This document shows, piece after piece, positions 1 through 8,065 of a stretch of 64,000 bases of DNA. The translations under genes and the position numbers were made by a program. The DNA is from Deltaproteobacteria bacterium (GTDB lineage Bacteria; Myxococcota_A; UBA9042; PHBI01): assembly GCA_020632715.1 (NCBI GenBank), contig JACKFA010000007.1, positions 417,526 to 481,525 of the forward strand. The letters run 5' to 3'. Position 1 is the stretch's first letter. Each line of letters opens with the position of its first letter. Below the pieces are notes generated by a model, which saw nothing but the letters and a program-made list of their open reading frames with translations, was not told the origin of the DNA and ran no database searches.

Positions 1-334
1 GGTTGCGGTAGAGCCGCGCGCAGCCCTCCTTGTAGTCGCCGCAGGTGCGGATCATGTACTCGTTCAGGCAGTAGCGGAGCACGTCCGGGTGGTGCGAGCG
101 GGCGCGCGCGATCCAGGCGGCCTCGGCGTCCGGGTCGCCGATGACGCCGACGAGCTCGCGCCCGAGCCCGTGCCAGAAGGCGTCGCGCAGGCGCCGCACG
201 CGCCCGTACCAGAGCGAGCGCGCGACGAGCCAGAAGAGCATCCCCGACACGAGCGCGACGAGGGAGCCGATGATGCCGACGATGACGCCGAGGAACGGCT
301 CGCTCGACACGCGGTCCCAGAACGTCGCGTCCAT
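1..334 (-). CDS. N-terminal part of an unknown single-pass membrane protein (runs off the window)
   Basis: This gene reads leftwards from an ATG at 334 and is cut by the window edge after about 111 residues. The first 12 residues are followed by a hydrophobic helix (about residues 14-40, with the run GVIVGIIGSLVALVSG), then a basic stretch rich in Arg and Tyr that should lie in the cytoplasm. The remainder is helical with two Cys (in RTCGDYKEGC). The start lies five bases downstream of the stop of the receiver-domain gene at 340-816, so the two are probably co-transcribed and may act in one signalling pathway. I do not recognise the family. The helical cytoplasmic part could be a HEAT-like array, but too little is visible to say. 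Confidence 0.6.
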   Translation of the reverse strand, partial: MDATFWDRVSSEPFLGVIVGIIGSLVALVSGMLFWLVARSLWYGRVRRLRDAFWHGLGRELVGVIGDPDAEAAWIARARSHHPDVLRYCLNEYMIRTCGDYKEGCARLYRN

Positions 335-339
335 CGCCG

Positions 340-816
340 TCACTCGCTGCGCAGGAGCCGCTGGATCCGGCTCACGACGACGCGGGGGTTCAGCGGCTTC
401 TGCACGAAGTCGTGCGCGCCGAGCGAGAAGGCGCGGATGATCTTGTCGTCCTGCACCTGCTCCGACATGACGATGACGCGGAGGGACGCGGTGCCGGCGG
501 GGCCGAGCTCCTCGAGGATCTCGAAGCCGTTCTTGTGCGGGAGGTTCAGGTCGAGGAGGAGCACGTCCGCGCCGTCGCGCCGGAGGAGGCCGAGCGCCTC
601 GACGCCGTCGCGGGTGGTCTGCACCTGCCAGCGGTGCTCCGCGAGCTGGTAGGCGAGGATGTGCTGGAGGACCTCGTCGTCGTCCGCGATGAGGATCCGC
701 GGCGGACCTGCCGGCGCCTTCGCGACCGGCGCGGCGGCGGCGGGCTCGGGCGCGGGCGCCGCGGGAGCGGCCGGTGCCGACGCAGGTGCAGGCGCGGGCG
801 CCTTCGCCACGGGCAC
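340..816 (-). CDS. Response-regulator receiver domain, C-terminal part of a probably frameshifted protein
   Basis: A complete CheY-like receiver domain lies at about residues 39-156. It shows the acidic pocket (ILIADDDEVL), the phospho-acceptor Asp in VLLLDLNLP, the Ser of VIVMSEQ and the conserved Lys in FVQKPLN. It should accept phosphate from a histidine kinase. No output domain follows. The first 38 residues are Ala/Pro-rich linker, and the only start is a GTG inside that linker without a clear ribosome site. The linker continues upstream in another reading frame, so this is better read as the C-terminal half of a longer protein that begins at 1636. It is followed after five bases by the membrane protein gene. 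The receiver identity is firm; the start is not. Confidence 0.8.
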   Translation of the reverse strand: MPVAKAPAPAPASAPAAPAAPAPEPAAAAPVAKAPAGPPRILIADDDEVLQHILAYQLAEHRWQVQTTRDGVEALGLLRRDGADVLLLDLNLPHKNGFEILEELGPAGTASLRVIVMSEQVQDDKIIRAFSLGAHDFVQKPLNPRVVVSRIQRLLRSE

Positions 817-949
817 GGTCGGCGCCGACGCGCGCGCGCGCCTCGCTCGGTCGCGGTTTCGGCGGCGGCGGGGGGCGGCGGCTCCGGGCTCGGCGGGGGC
901 TCGACCCGCCGCGCCTCGTTGACCGGCTCGACGACCTCCGGCGCGGGCG

Positions 950-1636
950 TCACGATCGCGGCCACCGCCGGGATCCGCGCGCGCGTCGTCGCGCCGCGGC
1001 CGCCGCGCCTGGCGCCACCGCGGCCGCCGTCGCCGCAGCCGCCGCGCTCGCGGCCGCCGCGCTCCCCACCCCGGGCGCGCGGCCGGCGCGCGGCGCGCGC
1101 ACGGTCATCGGCTTCTTCACGGTCGCGGCCGTCCGCGAGACCGGGAGCGCGTGCGCGCCGGGCGCGGCCTCCTCGCGGTCCTTCGGCCCGCGCTTGGCGT
1201 CGACCTCGGTGTCGGAGAGCACGCGCGGCCGGGTGAAGATGTTGCTCACCGGCGGCGGCAGCGGCGACGCCTCGCGCGCCGGCGGCTCCTCGCGCTGCGC
1301 CTGCCCGAGGAGGCGGAGCACGATGGGCGCCACGCGCCAGCGCTCGGCCGGGAGCACGAGCGACGGCATGCGGTCGGCCTCGCTCACGCGCTCGCGGTCG
1401 GTCGTGAGCCCGACGACCGGGCAGCGGAAGCGCGTCGCCACGCGGTCGGGCCCGCCGCGCACCTTGCCGGCGTCGAGGTCCCAGATCACGAGCGACGGCG
1501 CCTCCTCCACGCTCGCGAGCGCGAGCGCCCCCGCCGAGGCGAACGTCTTCACCGGCAGCGCCACGCGCGCGAGGTCGCGCTCGAGCGCTGTGCGCTCGCG
1601 TTCGACGGTGTGGAAGACGTAGATGGGGCCTAGCAT
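950..1636 (-). CDS. Receiver-like N-terminal part of the same probably frameshifted regulator
   Basis: The ATG at 1636 opens a protein whose first 120 residues alternate beta and alpha segments like a receiver domain (IYVFHTVERERTALERDL, then SLVIWDLDAGK). The acidic cluster after strand 1 is missing, so it looks like a pseudo-receiver, although the Asp pair in IWDLDAGK may sit where phosphorylation would occur. From about residue 125 it becomes linker (NIFTRPRVLSD, then Ala/Arg-rich) and ends in a stop after nonsense-like Arg-rich residues. Between 949 and 817 a sensible linker (PAPEVVEPVNEARRVEPPP) is readable only in a third frame, and it leads into the receiver at 816-340. One ancestral protein of receiver-like domain, long linker and receiver domain therefore seems likely. 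Confidence 0.55.
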   Translation of the reverse strand: MLGPIYVFHTVERERTALERDLARVALPVKTFASAGALALASVEEAPSLVIWDLDAGKVRGGPDRVATRFRCPVVGLTTDRERVSEADRMPSLVLPAERWRVAPIVLRLLGQAQREEPPAREASPLPPPVSNIFTRPRVLSDTEVDAKRGPKDREEAAPGAHALPVSRTAATVKKPMTVRAPRAGRAPGVGSAAAASAAAAATAAAVAPGAAAAARRRARGSRRWPRS

Positions 1637-1928
1637 GGTCGCGTTCGGTGCCCGCGGGGCTCGAGGGGTGGAGCAGGCTCTCGTGCGGAGAACGGTCGTT
1701 CAGCCGCCATTCTTGAGCGATCATTTCGCCGCGCCGAGCCGCTCGCCGCGCCCGTCGTCGCCAGGCCGCGCGCGCCGCTCCCCGGTGAGAATCCGCTTCA
1801 GTCTTCGCGCCGTTCGACCGACCTCAGCCTCGAACGACTCTCGCTGCGCCCGGAGCCCGACGTCATCCGGGGCGCGCGAGACGCCCCGGGCGAAGCCCCG
1901 CACCGGCGCACGACAGGAGGCTTGGGAC
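1637..1928. other. Divergent intergenic region of about 290 bp
   Basis: This stretch separates the leftward receiver gene (ATG at 1636) from the rightward lipoprotein gene (ATG at 1929) and must carry promoters for both. It is less GC-extreme around 1700-1735. I see no convincing -35/-10 pair and no RNA gene. The only clear signal is the purine-rich ribosome site AGGAGG at 1915-1920, just before the start at 1929. Confidence 0.5.
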
Positions 1929-4900
1929 ATGCGCATCGGAAACCCGCGACACGCCGGGACGGCCGCGCTCCTCATCACCGCGGCGCTCCTCGGCGCCTGC
2001 GGCGACAGCGGCAAGAAGGACACCGGCGACGACGGGCGCGTCGTCATCAACACCGACGGCGACGACCTCTCCGGCAGCGTCACCACCAAGGACGACCCCG
2101 TCGACGTGCAGCCGGCGAGCGCCGCCAACGCGGCCGCCGTGGTGCCCGACTTCGGCTACACGCTGACCCTCGTCGCCGAGGTGGCGCCGCCGTCGCTCGC
2201 CGGCGACGCGCTCCAGGCGACCGACATCGCGTTCGCCGGCGGCGGCTTCGCGGTCGTCTCCTACAACATGGCGGGGGCCGTGCAGCAAGGCGGCGTCGAC
2301 GTCTTCGTGCTCGACGCCGACAAGACGCCGACCCTCGCGTCGCGCGCGACCTTCGACGACACGGACGTCAACGCCGTCGGGGCGTTCGGCGGCCGCGTCT
2401 ACCTCGCGACCGCCACGATGGACGAGTCCTTCGGGACGCCCGCCGTCCTCGAGACCCTCACCGTCGACGCGAGCGGCGTCCTGAGCCTCGCCGACCACGT
2501 GCGCGTCGGCCTCTCGAGCTACGCCGCGACGAGCGTCGCCTCCGACGGCGCCCGCGTCTTCGCGACCTCCGGCAACACCGGCGGCGTCCACGCCTTCGAC
2601 CCCGGGACCGACGCGCTGTCCGGCGCCGCCGAGCTCGACGACGCCCGCTGGGTCGCCGCCCCCGGCGACGGCACGGTCGTCGTGGTGCAGGGCACCCCGG
2701 GGCGCCTCGCCGTGCTCTCCGCGACCGACCTCGCGCCGCTCGCCGAGCACGCCTTCGACGGCGCGCAGATCGCCGAGTCGAAGTCGACCGTCGCGGTCGC
2801 CGGCGGGAAGGCGTTCATCGCCGCGGGCCCGGGCGGCACCATCGTCATGGACCTCGCCACGGGCGACGTCATCGCCACGATCCCCGTCCCGACGGGCACC
2901 CCCTTCGCGCAGAGCGAGGTCGTGACGAACGCCGTCTCCGTCGACGGCGACCTCGTCTTCATCTCGAACGGTGCTGCCGGCGTATACCTCGCGAAGTCCT
3001 CGGCGCCGGTCGCCGAGCCGTACGACCCGACCGCGCCGCCGACCTACCAGGTCGCCGGGCGCCTCGTCTTCCCGGGCGAGATCGCGTCGGTGAACCACAT
3101 CACCTTCCACGACGGCGCGCTCTTCGTCGCGACCGGCCGCGGCGGCCTCAAGGTCGTGCGCGTCGAGGAGAAGACCGACGTCCCGACGCCGCCCGCCGGC
3201 TACCCCTACGTCAGCGACTTCGACGACGCCGACGCGCGGGCCGGCTGGACCCTCGACGGCGCCTGGGCCTTCGCCGAGACGGACGGCGCGCACGTCGGCC
3301 GCGGCGGGGCCTTCCTCGACGCGAACCCCGGCGACGTCGACCAGGCCGACGCGAGCGCCGACGCGCTCTTCACGGTGCCGCTCGCGGTGCCGACGGACGG
3401 CGCGCCCGCGCTCTCCTTCTGGTACACGGCGGCCTTCCTCGACCCGGCCGACGCCGTCGAGGCGCAGATCGAGGACCCCGTCTCCGGCGACTGGCAGACG
3501 GTCGCGCGCTTCGCGCAGGAGAACGCCCGCGCCACCCCGGCGCGGCGCGTCGTGCCGCTCGACGCCTGGCGCGGCCAGGAGGTGCGCTTCCGCTTCCACG
3601 CGAGCTTCGGCCCGACCGCCGGCGCGCGCGGCTTCACGGTCGACGACGTCGCCGCGACGGAGCTCACCTTCCCGACCGTCGACTACCCGTTCGCGACCGG
3701 CTTCGAGACCGACGCCGAGCGCGCCCGCTTCAGCCTCGAGGGGGCGTGGGGCTGGGAGAGCGCCGGGAACGCCTACGACGGCGAGGCCGCGCTCGACGCG
3801 AACCCCGCGGGCGCCGTGCTCGACGGCTACGACGACGGCCAGACCGCCACGATGATGGCCTGGGTCGCCATCCCCGCCGAGGGCCTCCCGGTGCTCGACT
3901 TCTGGTACCGGATGGACCTCGTCCACCCCGACGACGCCGTCGTCGTCGAGGCACAGACCGCCGGCGACGCCGGCGACGCCTGGGCCCCGGTCGCGACCTT
4001 CGGCCCGAAGCGCGACCACGTCGGCTGGACCGAGGAGGAGCTCCCCCTCGCCGCGCTCGCCGGCGAGACCGTGCGCTTCCGCTTCCGCTTCGCCTTCGCG
4101 GCGGGCGGCGCCACGGCGCGCCGCTTCGCGCTCGACGAGCTGCGCGTGGGCCCGATGGCGGGGCCGACCCTCGCGTGGCCCTACGCGTGCGGCTTCGACG
4201 ACGCGGTCGCGTCCGGCGACTGGGTGCGCACCGGCATGTTCTACGTGGCGCCGCTCTCGGGCGGGGGCGCCGGGGTCGTCGCCGACCCGACGGGCGCGCT
4301 CGCGGCGGGCGGCAGCGGCGAGGGGCACGAGCTCCGCACGCTCGGCTTCGTGCCGGTCCCGGCGGACGCGCCGGCGCGGCTCACCTTCCGCGCGCAGCTC
4401 AAGCTCGCGGACACCGAGGACCGCCTCTACGTCGAGGTGCAGCCCGAGGCGGACGGCGTCTGGACGCGGCTCGTCACGTTCGGGAAGAACCACAGCCGCA
4501 ACGACTGGGCGCGCTACGAGCTGCCGCTCGACGCGGTCGCCGGGCAGAGCGTGCGGATCCGCTTCCGCGCCGTCTACGGCAACGCCGCGGCCGAGCGCGT
4601 CGTGAACATCGACGACGTCGCGGTCGAGGGGCTCCCGGCCGCGCGCTACGACTACCCGTGGGCAGCACAGCTCGACGCCGCCGGGCTCGCGAGCTGGTCG
4701 GTGACCGGCGCGTGGAAGGTCGCGAACGGCTACCTCGACGGCAACTGGCTCGAGCAGTCGCAGGCGGGCTTCCAGACCGCGCACCAGGTCGTCATGGGCG
4801 GCTTCGTGCACATCCCCGAGGACGGCCGCCCGACGCTCGTCGTCGGCGTGCAGCTCGACCTCGTGGACCCCGCGGACGCCGTCATCGTCGAGGCGCAGAC

Positions 4901-6047
4901 CCCCGACAGCGGCGCCTGGACGCGGCTCCGCGCGTACACGTCGGCGCACGACCGCCAGACGCCGGGCTGGGACGAGATCTCGCTCGCCGACTACGCCGGC
5001 GACGACGTCCGCTTCCGCGTGCGCTTCGCGTACGGGCAGCAGGCGGGCGTCCGGAAGCTCGAGCTCCTCGGGCTCCGCGTGGAGGAGCTCGGGCAGGGCT
5101 TCGGCGACCTCGCGTACCCCTGGGGCAACGGCTTCGAGAACGCGGACGCCGTCACCGAGTGGAACCTCTGGGGCGTGTGGGCCGGGGGCGGCGCGCACGG
5201 CGCCGTGACGCCCGGGAGCGGCGTCGGCTTCCTCGACGGGAACCCGCGGAGCCAGGCGCAGGCGAGCGTCGGCGAGCTCCAGACGGCGACCCTCGGGAGC
5301 GACGTGCAGCTGCCGCTGACGCCCGCGTGGGCGGGCTTCCGGCACCACTTCGGCGCGGTCGACGCGGCGGACGCGCTCTACTTCGAGCTCCAGGCCGACG
5401 ACAGCGACGCCTGGACGACGCTCGCGACGATCACGAAGGAGCACGCGCAGCCCGGCTACGCGCCGCTCGAGGCGTCGCTCGACGCGTTCCGCGGGCACCG
5501 CGTGCGGCTCCGCTTCCGGATGACCCTCGGCGAGACGTCCACCGTGCGCGAGCTCGGCGTCGACGACGTCTGGATCGGGCCCCTGCCGACGCCGATCTAC
5601 CCGGGCCCCATCGTGAGCGACTTCGGCGTCGACCACGACCTCCTGCAGTGGGATCTGCACGGCGGCTGGGGCGTCGTCGCCGGGTGGCTGCGCTCGAACC
5701 CGGGCGGCGTCGACCAGGCCGGCTTCTCGACCTACCACACGGCCACGCAGGCCATCATGGTCGACCTCGCCGAGGTCCCGACCCCGACGCTCGCCGTGCG
5801 CTACACGCTGAACCTCACGCACAGCGCCGACCGCGCCTTCGTCGAGGTGCAGGCCGACGGCGACGTCGCCTGGACCACGCTCGGCGAGCTCACCATCGCC
5901 GACAATACGGCGACCGCGGTCGAGCGCCAGTGGCCCCTCTCCGGGCACGGCGCCGTCCTGCGCGTGCGCTTCCGGACGACCTGCGCGAGCGCGCCGGGCG
6001 TGCGCGACTTCGCCGTCCAGCGGGTCGGCATCGAGTCCGCGCCGTGA
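1929..6047 (+). CDS. Large lipoprotein: beta-propeller-like N-terminus plus six MAM-like jelly-roll repeats
   Basis: The ATG at 1929 is preceded by a good ribosome site (ACAGGAGG) and gives 1,372 residues. A lipoprotein signal ends in LLGAC (Cys24), followed by an acidic linker. Residues about 60-420 form repeated short beta units of the LVIVD/propeller type. From about residue 420 to the end the protein repeats a unit of about 150 residues six times. Each unit opens with YP...FE/DD...W.L.GAW, continues with a LxFWY-like strand and ends with VRFRF...VDDV. This resembles the MAM domains of immune-inhibitor-A-type secreted proteins. It should be a surface or periplasmic adhesion or binding protein. 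The stop overlaps the GTG start of the next lipoprotein gene, so the two are translationally coupled. The exact function is unknown. Confidence 0.85.
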   Translation: MRIGNPRHAGTAALLITAALLGACGDSGKKDTGDDGRVVINTDGDDLSGSVTTKDDPVDVQPASAANAAAVVPDFGYTLTLVAEVAPPSLAGDALQATDIAFAGGGFAVVSYNMAGAVQQGGVDVFVLDADKTPTLASRATFDDTDVNAVGAFGGRVYLATATMDESFGTPAVLETLTVDASGVLSLADHVRVGLSSYAATSVASDGARVFATSGNTGGVHAFDPGTDALSGAAELDDARWVAAPGDGTVVVVQGTPGRLAVLSATDLAPLAEHAFDGAQIAESKSTVAVAGGKAFIAAGPGGTIVMDLATGDVIATIPVPTGTPFAQSEVVTNAVSVDGDLVFISNGAAGVYLAKSSAPVAEPYDPTAPPTYQVAGRLVFPGEIASVNHITFHDGALFVATGRGGLKVVRVEEKTDVPTPPAGYPYVSDFDDADARAGWTLDGAWAFAETDGAHVGRGGAFLDANPGDVDQADASADALFTVPLAVPTDGAPALSFWYTAAFLDPADAVEAQIEDPVSGDWQTVARFAQENARATPARRVVPLDAWRGQEVRFRFHASFGPTAGARGFTVDDVAATELTFPTVDYPFATGFETDAERARFSLEGAWGWESAGNAYDGEAALDANPAGAVLDGYDDGQTATMMAWVAIPAEGLPVLDFWYRMDLVHPDDAVVVEAQTAGDAGDAWAPVATFGPKRDHVGWTEEELPLAALAGETVRFRFRFAFAAGGATARRFALDELRVGPMAGPTLAWPYACGFDDAVASGDWVRTGMFYVAPLSGGGAGVVADPTGALAAGGSGEGHELRTLGFVPVPADAPARLTFRAQLKLADTEDRLYVEVQPEADGVWTRLVTFGKNHSRNDWARYELPLDAVAGQSVRIRFRAVYGNAAAERVVNIDDVAVEGLPAARYDYPWAAQLDAAGLASWSVTGAWKVANGYLDGNWLEQSQAGFQTAHQVVMGGFVHIPEDGRPTLVVGVQLDLVDPADAVIVEAQTPDSGAWTRLRAYTSAHDRQTPGWDEISLADYAGDDVRFRVRFAYGQQAGVRKLELLGLRVEELGQGFGDLAYPWGNGFENADAVTEWNLWGVWAGGGAHGAVTPGSGVGFLDGNPRSQAQASVGELQTATLGSDVQLPLTPAWAGFRHHFGAVDAADALYFELQADDSDAWTTLATITKEHAQPGYAPLEASLDAFRGHRVRLRFRMTLGETSTVRELGVDDVWIGPLPTPIYPGPIVSDFGVDHDLLQWDLHGGWGVVAGWLRSNPGGVDQAGFSTYHTATQAIMVDLAEVPTPTLAVRYTLNLTHSADRAFVEVQADGDVAWTTLGELTIADNTATAVERQWPLSGHGAVLRVRFRTTCASAPGVRDFAVQRVGIESAP

Positions 6048-8065
6048 CGGATGGCACCGCCGCGTCCGGGGTGGGCCGCGCGCCGCGCGGGCTCCTGGTC
6101 GGGGCCGCGCTCGCGCTCGGGGCGTGCGCGTCGGCGCCGGCGGTCGAGCAGGGCGCGGAGAACCCGGATTCTGCTGCAACGCGGGATGGCCTCGCGAGCC
6201 GTGAGATCGAGCTCGCAGACTGGTCGCTCTCGTCCCTTGCTGCACTGCAATATGCGCGCGTCGGGATCCTGCAGCAGGATCCGCAGGTGCTCGTGGTCTA
6301 CCACGTCGGCGCCGCGGACCCGACCGCGACGGCCGGCGGGCCGCCGAAGAGCGCGCCGCCCGCCATGGTCGGCGGGCGCACGACGGTGGCGACGCTCGAG
6401 GGCGGGAACCGGAACGAGCTCGGCGGGTTCTTCAACGGCTTCGCGAAAGCGCCGGCGACCGCGTCGGTGGCCATCGACGAGGCGGGCGACGGCGCGCGCT
6501 CGCTGGTCTTCGAGTTCGACCGGCGGCCGGGGACGTTCGCGGGCTTCTGGATCCACCTCTTCGACTCGCGGGCCGCGCGCGAGGCGCGGACGTACCTCGA
6601 CGCGCGCGAAGCGCGCTGGCTCACCTTCGAGGTGCGGGGCGCCGCGGGCGGCGAGGCCGTGCGGCTCCAGCTCGCGGACGCGGCGTGGGAGGCACGGCAG
6701 GACTCGCTGCCTCTGGGCGACGTCGGCGCCTTCGTGCCGGCGGGCGTGGTCGAGACGACGTGGCAGCGCGCGTGGGTGCCGCTCGACGCGGTGCCGGAGC
6801 GCGTGGATCGCGCGGCGCTCGCGAGCCTCGTGTTCCTCGTCGACCCCGACGGCAAGACGCCGCGCGTCGGGCGGCTCGACGTGCGCGACGTGGCGTTCAC
6901 GGTCGAGAAGGTGGCGCCGCCGGCGCCGCCCGCGCCGCCGGAGGTCGCGCCGGAGCGGCCCGAGAAGAAGGCGATGTGGCTCTGGGAGACGGCGCGGATC
7001 CTCGCGTCGGACGCGGAGCAGGCGACGCTCGTCGCGTTCTGTCAGGAGCACGGCTTCACCGATCTCTTCGTGCAGATCCCCTTCCTCGAGCCGCGCGACG
7101 ACGAGCGCCACCACTGGTCGCCCCGCTGGGACGAGGCCGGGATGCGCGGGCTCATCGCGCGCCTCCACGCCGCGGGCGTCGCGGTGCACGCCCTCGACGG
7201 CGCCGCGTGGTACGCGCGCCCCGAGTGGCACGCGCGCGTGCTCGAGACCGTCGCGCAGGTGGCGGCGTTCAACCGCGCGGCCCCGGCGGCGTCGCGCTTC
7301 GTCGGGGTGCGCTTCGACATCGAGCCCTACCTGCTGCCCGAGTGGCAGGGGAGCCGGCGCGAGGACGTGCTGCGCGACTACCTCGCCCTCCTCGGGGAGG
7401 CGGTGCGGGTCGCGCACGGCGGCGGCCTCGTGGTCGGCGTGGACGTGCCGTTCTGGTTCGACGCGCGCGACGAGATCACGGGGGAGCTCGCGGCGCCCGT
7501 CGGCGGGCGGCCGGCGACCGAGGCCATCCTCGACCTCGTCGACAACATCGGCGTCATGGACTACCGCACGGTCGCGTACGGGGCCGACGGCATCATCGCG
7601 CACGGCGAGCAGGAGCTCGCGTACGCGGCGACGGTCGGGAAGGACGTGTTCATCGGGGTCGAGACGGTGCCGCTCCCCGATGAGGTGCAGGAGACCTGGG
7701 ACGGCGGGGCACGCAGCCAGTGGGACGTCGCGGGGGACCTGATCGTCGAGCCGCGGCCGGGCGGTCGCGCGCTCCTGACCTACGTGCCGCGGGCGCTCCG
7801 GCGCGCCGACGGGCGCTATCCCTGGCTCACCGAGGGGGCGCGGCTCCTGCGTCGGCGGGACTCCCTCTTCGTCCCGGCGAAGAAGATCACGTTCGCGAGT
7901 CAAGAAGTCGCGGCACTCGACCGTACTCTGAGATTGAGCCGTCGAGAACTGAGCAGCCACGTCAGCTTCGCCGGCTTCGTCGTGCACTCGTACGAGTCCT
8001 ACCGTCCGTGGCTCGAGCGAAGGAGAGCCCATGACAGCGCGAGCGCCGATTCGCCCCGTGATTGA
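6044..8065 (+). CDS. Lipoprotein with jelly-roll-like N-domain and TIM-barrel-like (glycosidase-like) C-domain
   Basis: The GTG at 6044 overlaps the previous stop (GTGA), giving 673 residues. The signal ends in LALGAC (Cys28). Residues about 85-290 look like a beta-sandwich, with FEFDRRPGTFAGFWIHL typical of carbohydrate-binding folds. A Pro-rich linker (PPAPPAPPEVAP) follows at about 290-305. Residues about 306-600 have the rhythm of a TIM barrel: MWLWETARIL, TDLFVQIPFLEP, GVAVHALDGAAW, VGVRFDIEPYLLPEW, VVGVDVPFWF, IGVMDYRT and DVFIGVETV. The Asp/Glu at the strand ends (FDIEPY) would suit a glycosidase, but I do not recognise a named family. The 3' end overlaps the HDOD-GGDEF gene by 35 bases. 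The segment 6169-6256 also holds palindromic sequence like that at 18991-19057. Confidence 0.75.
   Translation: MTDGTAASGVGRAPRGLLVGAALALGACASAPAVEQGAENPDSAATRDGLASREIELADWSLSSLAALQYARVGILQQDPQVLVVYHVGAADPTATAGGPPKSAPPAMVGGRTTVATLEGGNRNELGGFFNGFAKAPATASVAIDEAGDGARSLVFEFDRRPGTFAGFWIHLFDSRAAREARTYLDAREARWLTFEVRGAAGGEAVRLQLADAAWEARQDSLPLGDVGAFVPAGVVETTWQRAWVPLDAVPERVDRAALASLVFLVDPDGKTPRVGRLDVRDVAFTVEKVAPPAPPAPPEVAPERPEKKAMWLWETARILASDAEQATLVAFCQEHGFTDLFVQIPFLEPRDDERHHWSPRWDEAGMRGLIARLHAAGVAVHALDGAAWYARPEWHARVLETVAQVAAFNRAAPAASRFVGVRFDIEPYLLPEWQGSRREDVLRDYLALLGEAVRVAHGGGLVVGVDVPFWFDARDEITGELAAPVGGRPATEAILDLVDNIGVMDYRTVAYGADGIIAHGEQELAYAATVGKDVFIGVETVPLPDEVQETWDGGARSQWDVAGDLIVEPRPGGRALLTYVPRALRRADGRYPWLTEGARLLRRRDSLFVPAKKITFASQEVAALDRTLRLSRRELSSHVSFAGFVVHSYESYRPWLERRRAHDSASADSPRD

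Noticed and set aside
1863..6245. Minus-strand open frame opposite the MAM-repeat lipoprotein
   Set aside because: Composition typical of a GC shadow (runs of Arg, Glu, Asp, Val). The plus-strand gene has a lipoprotein signal, ribosome site and repeats.
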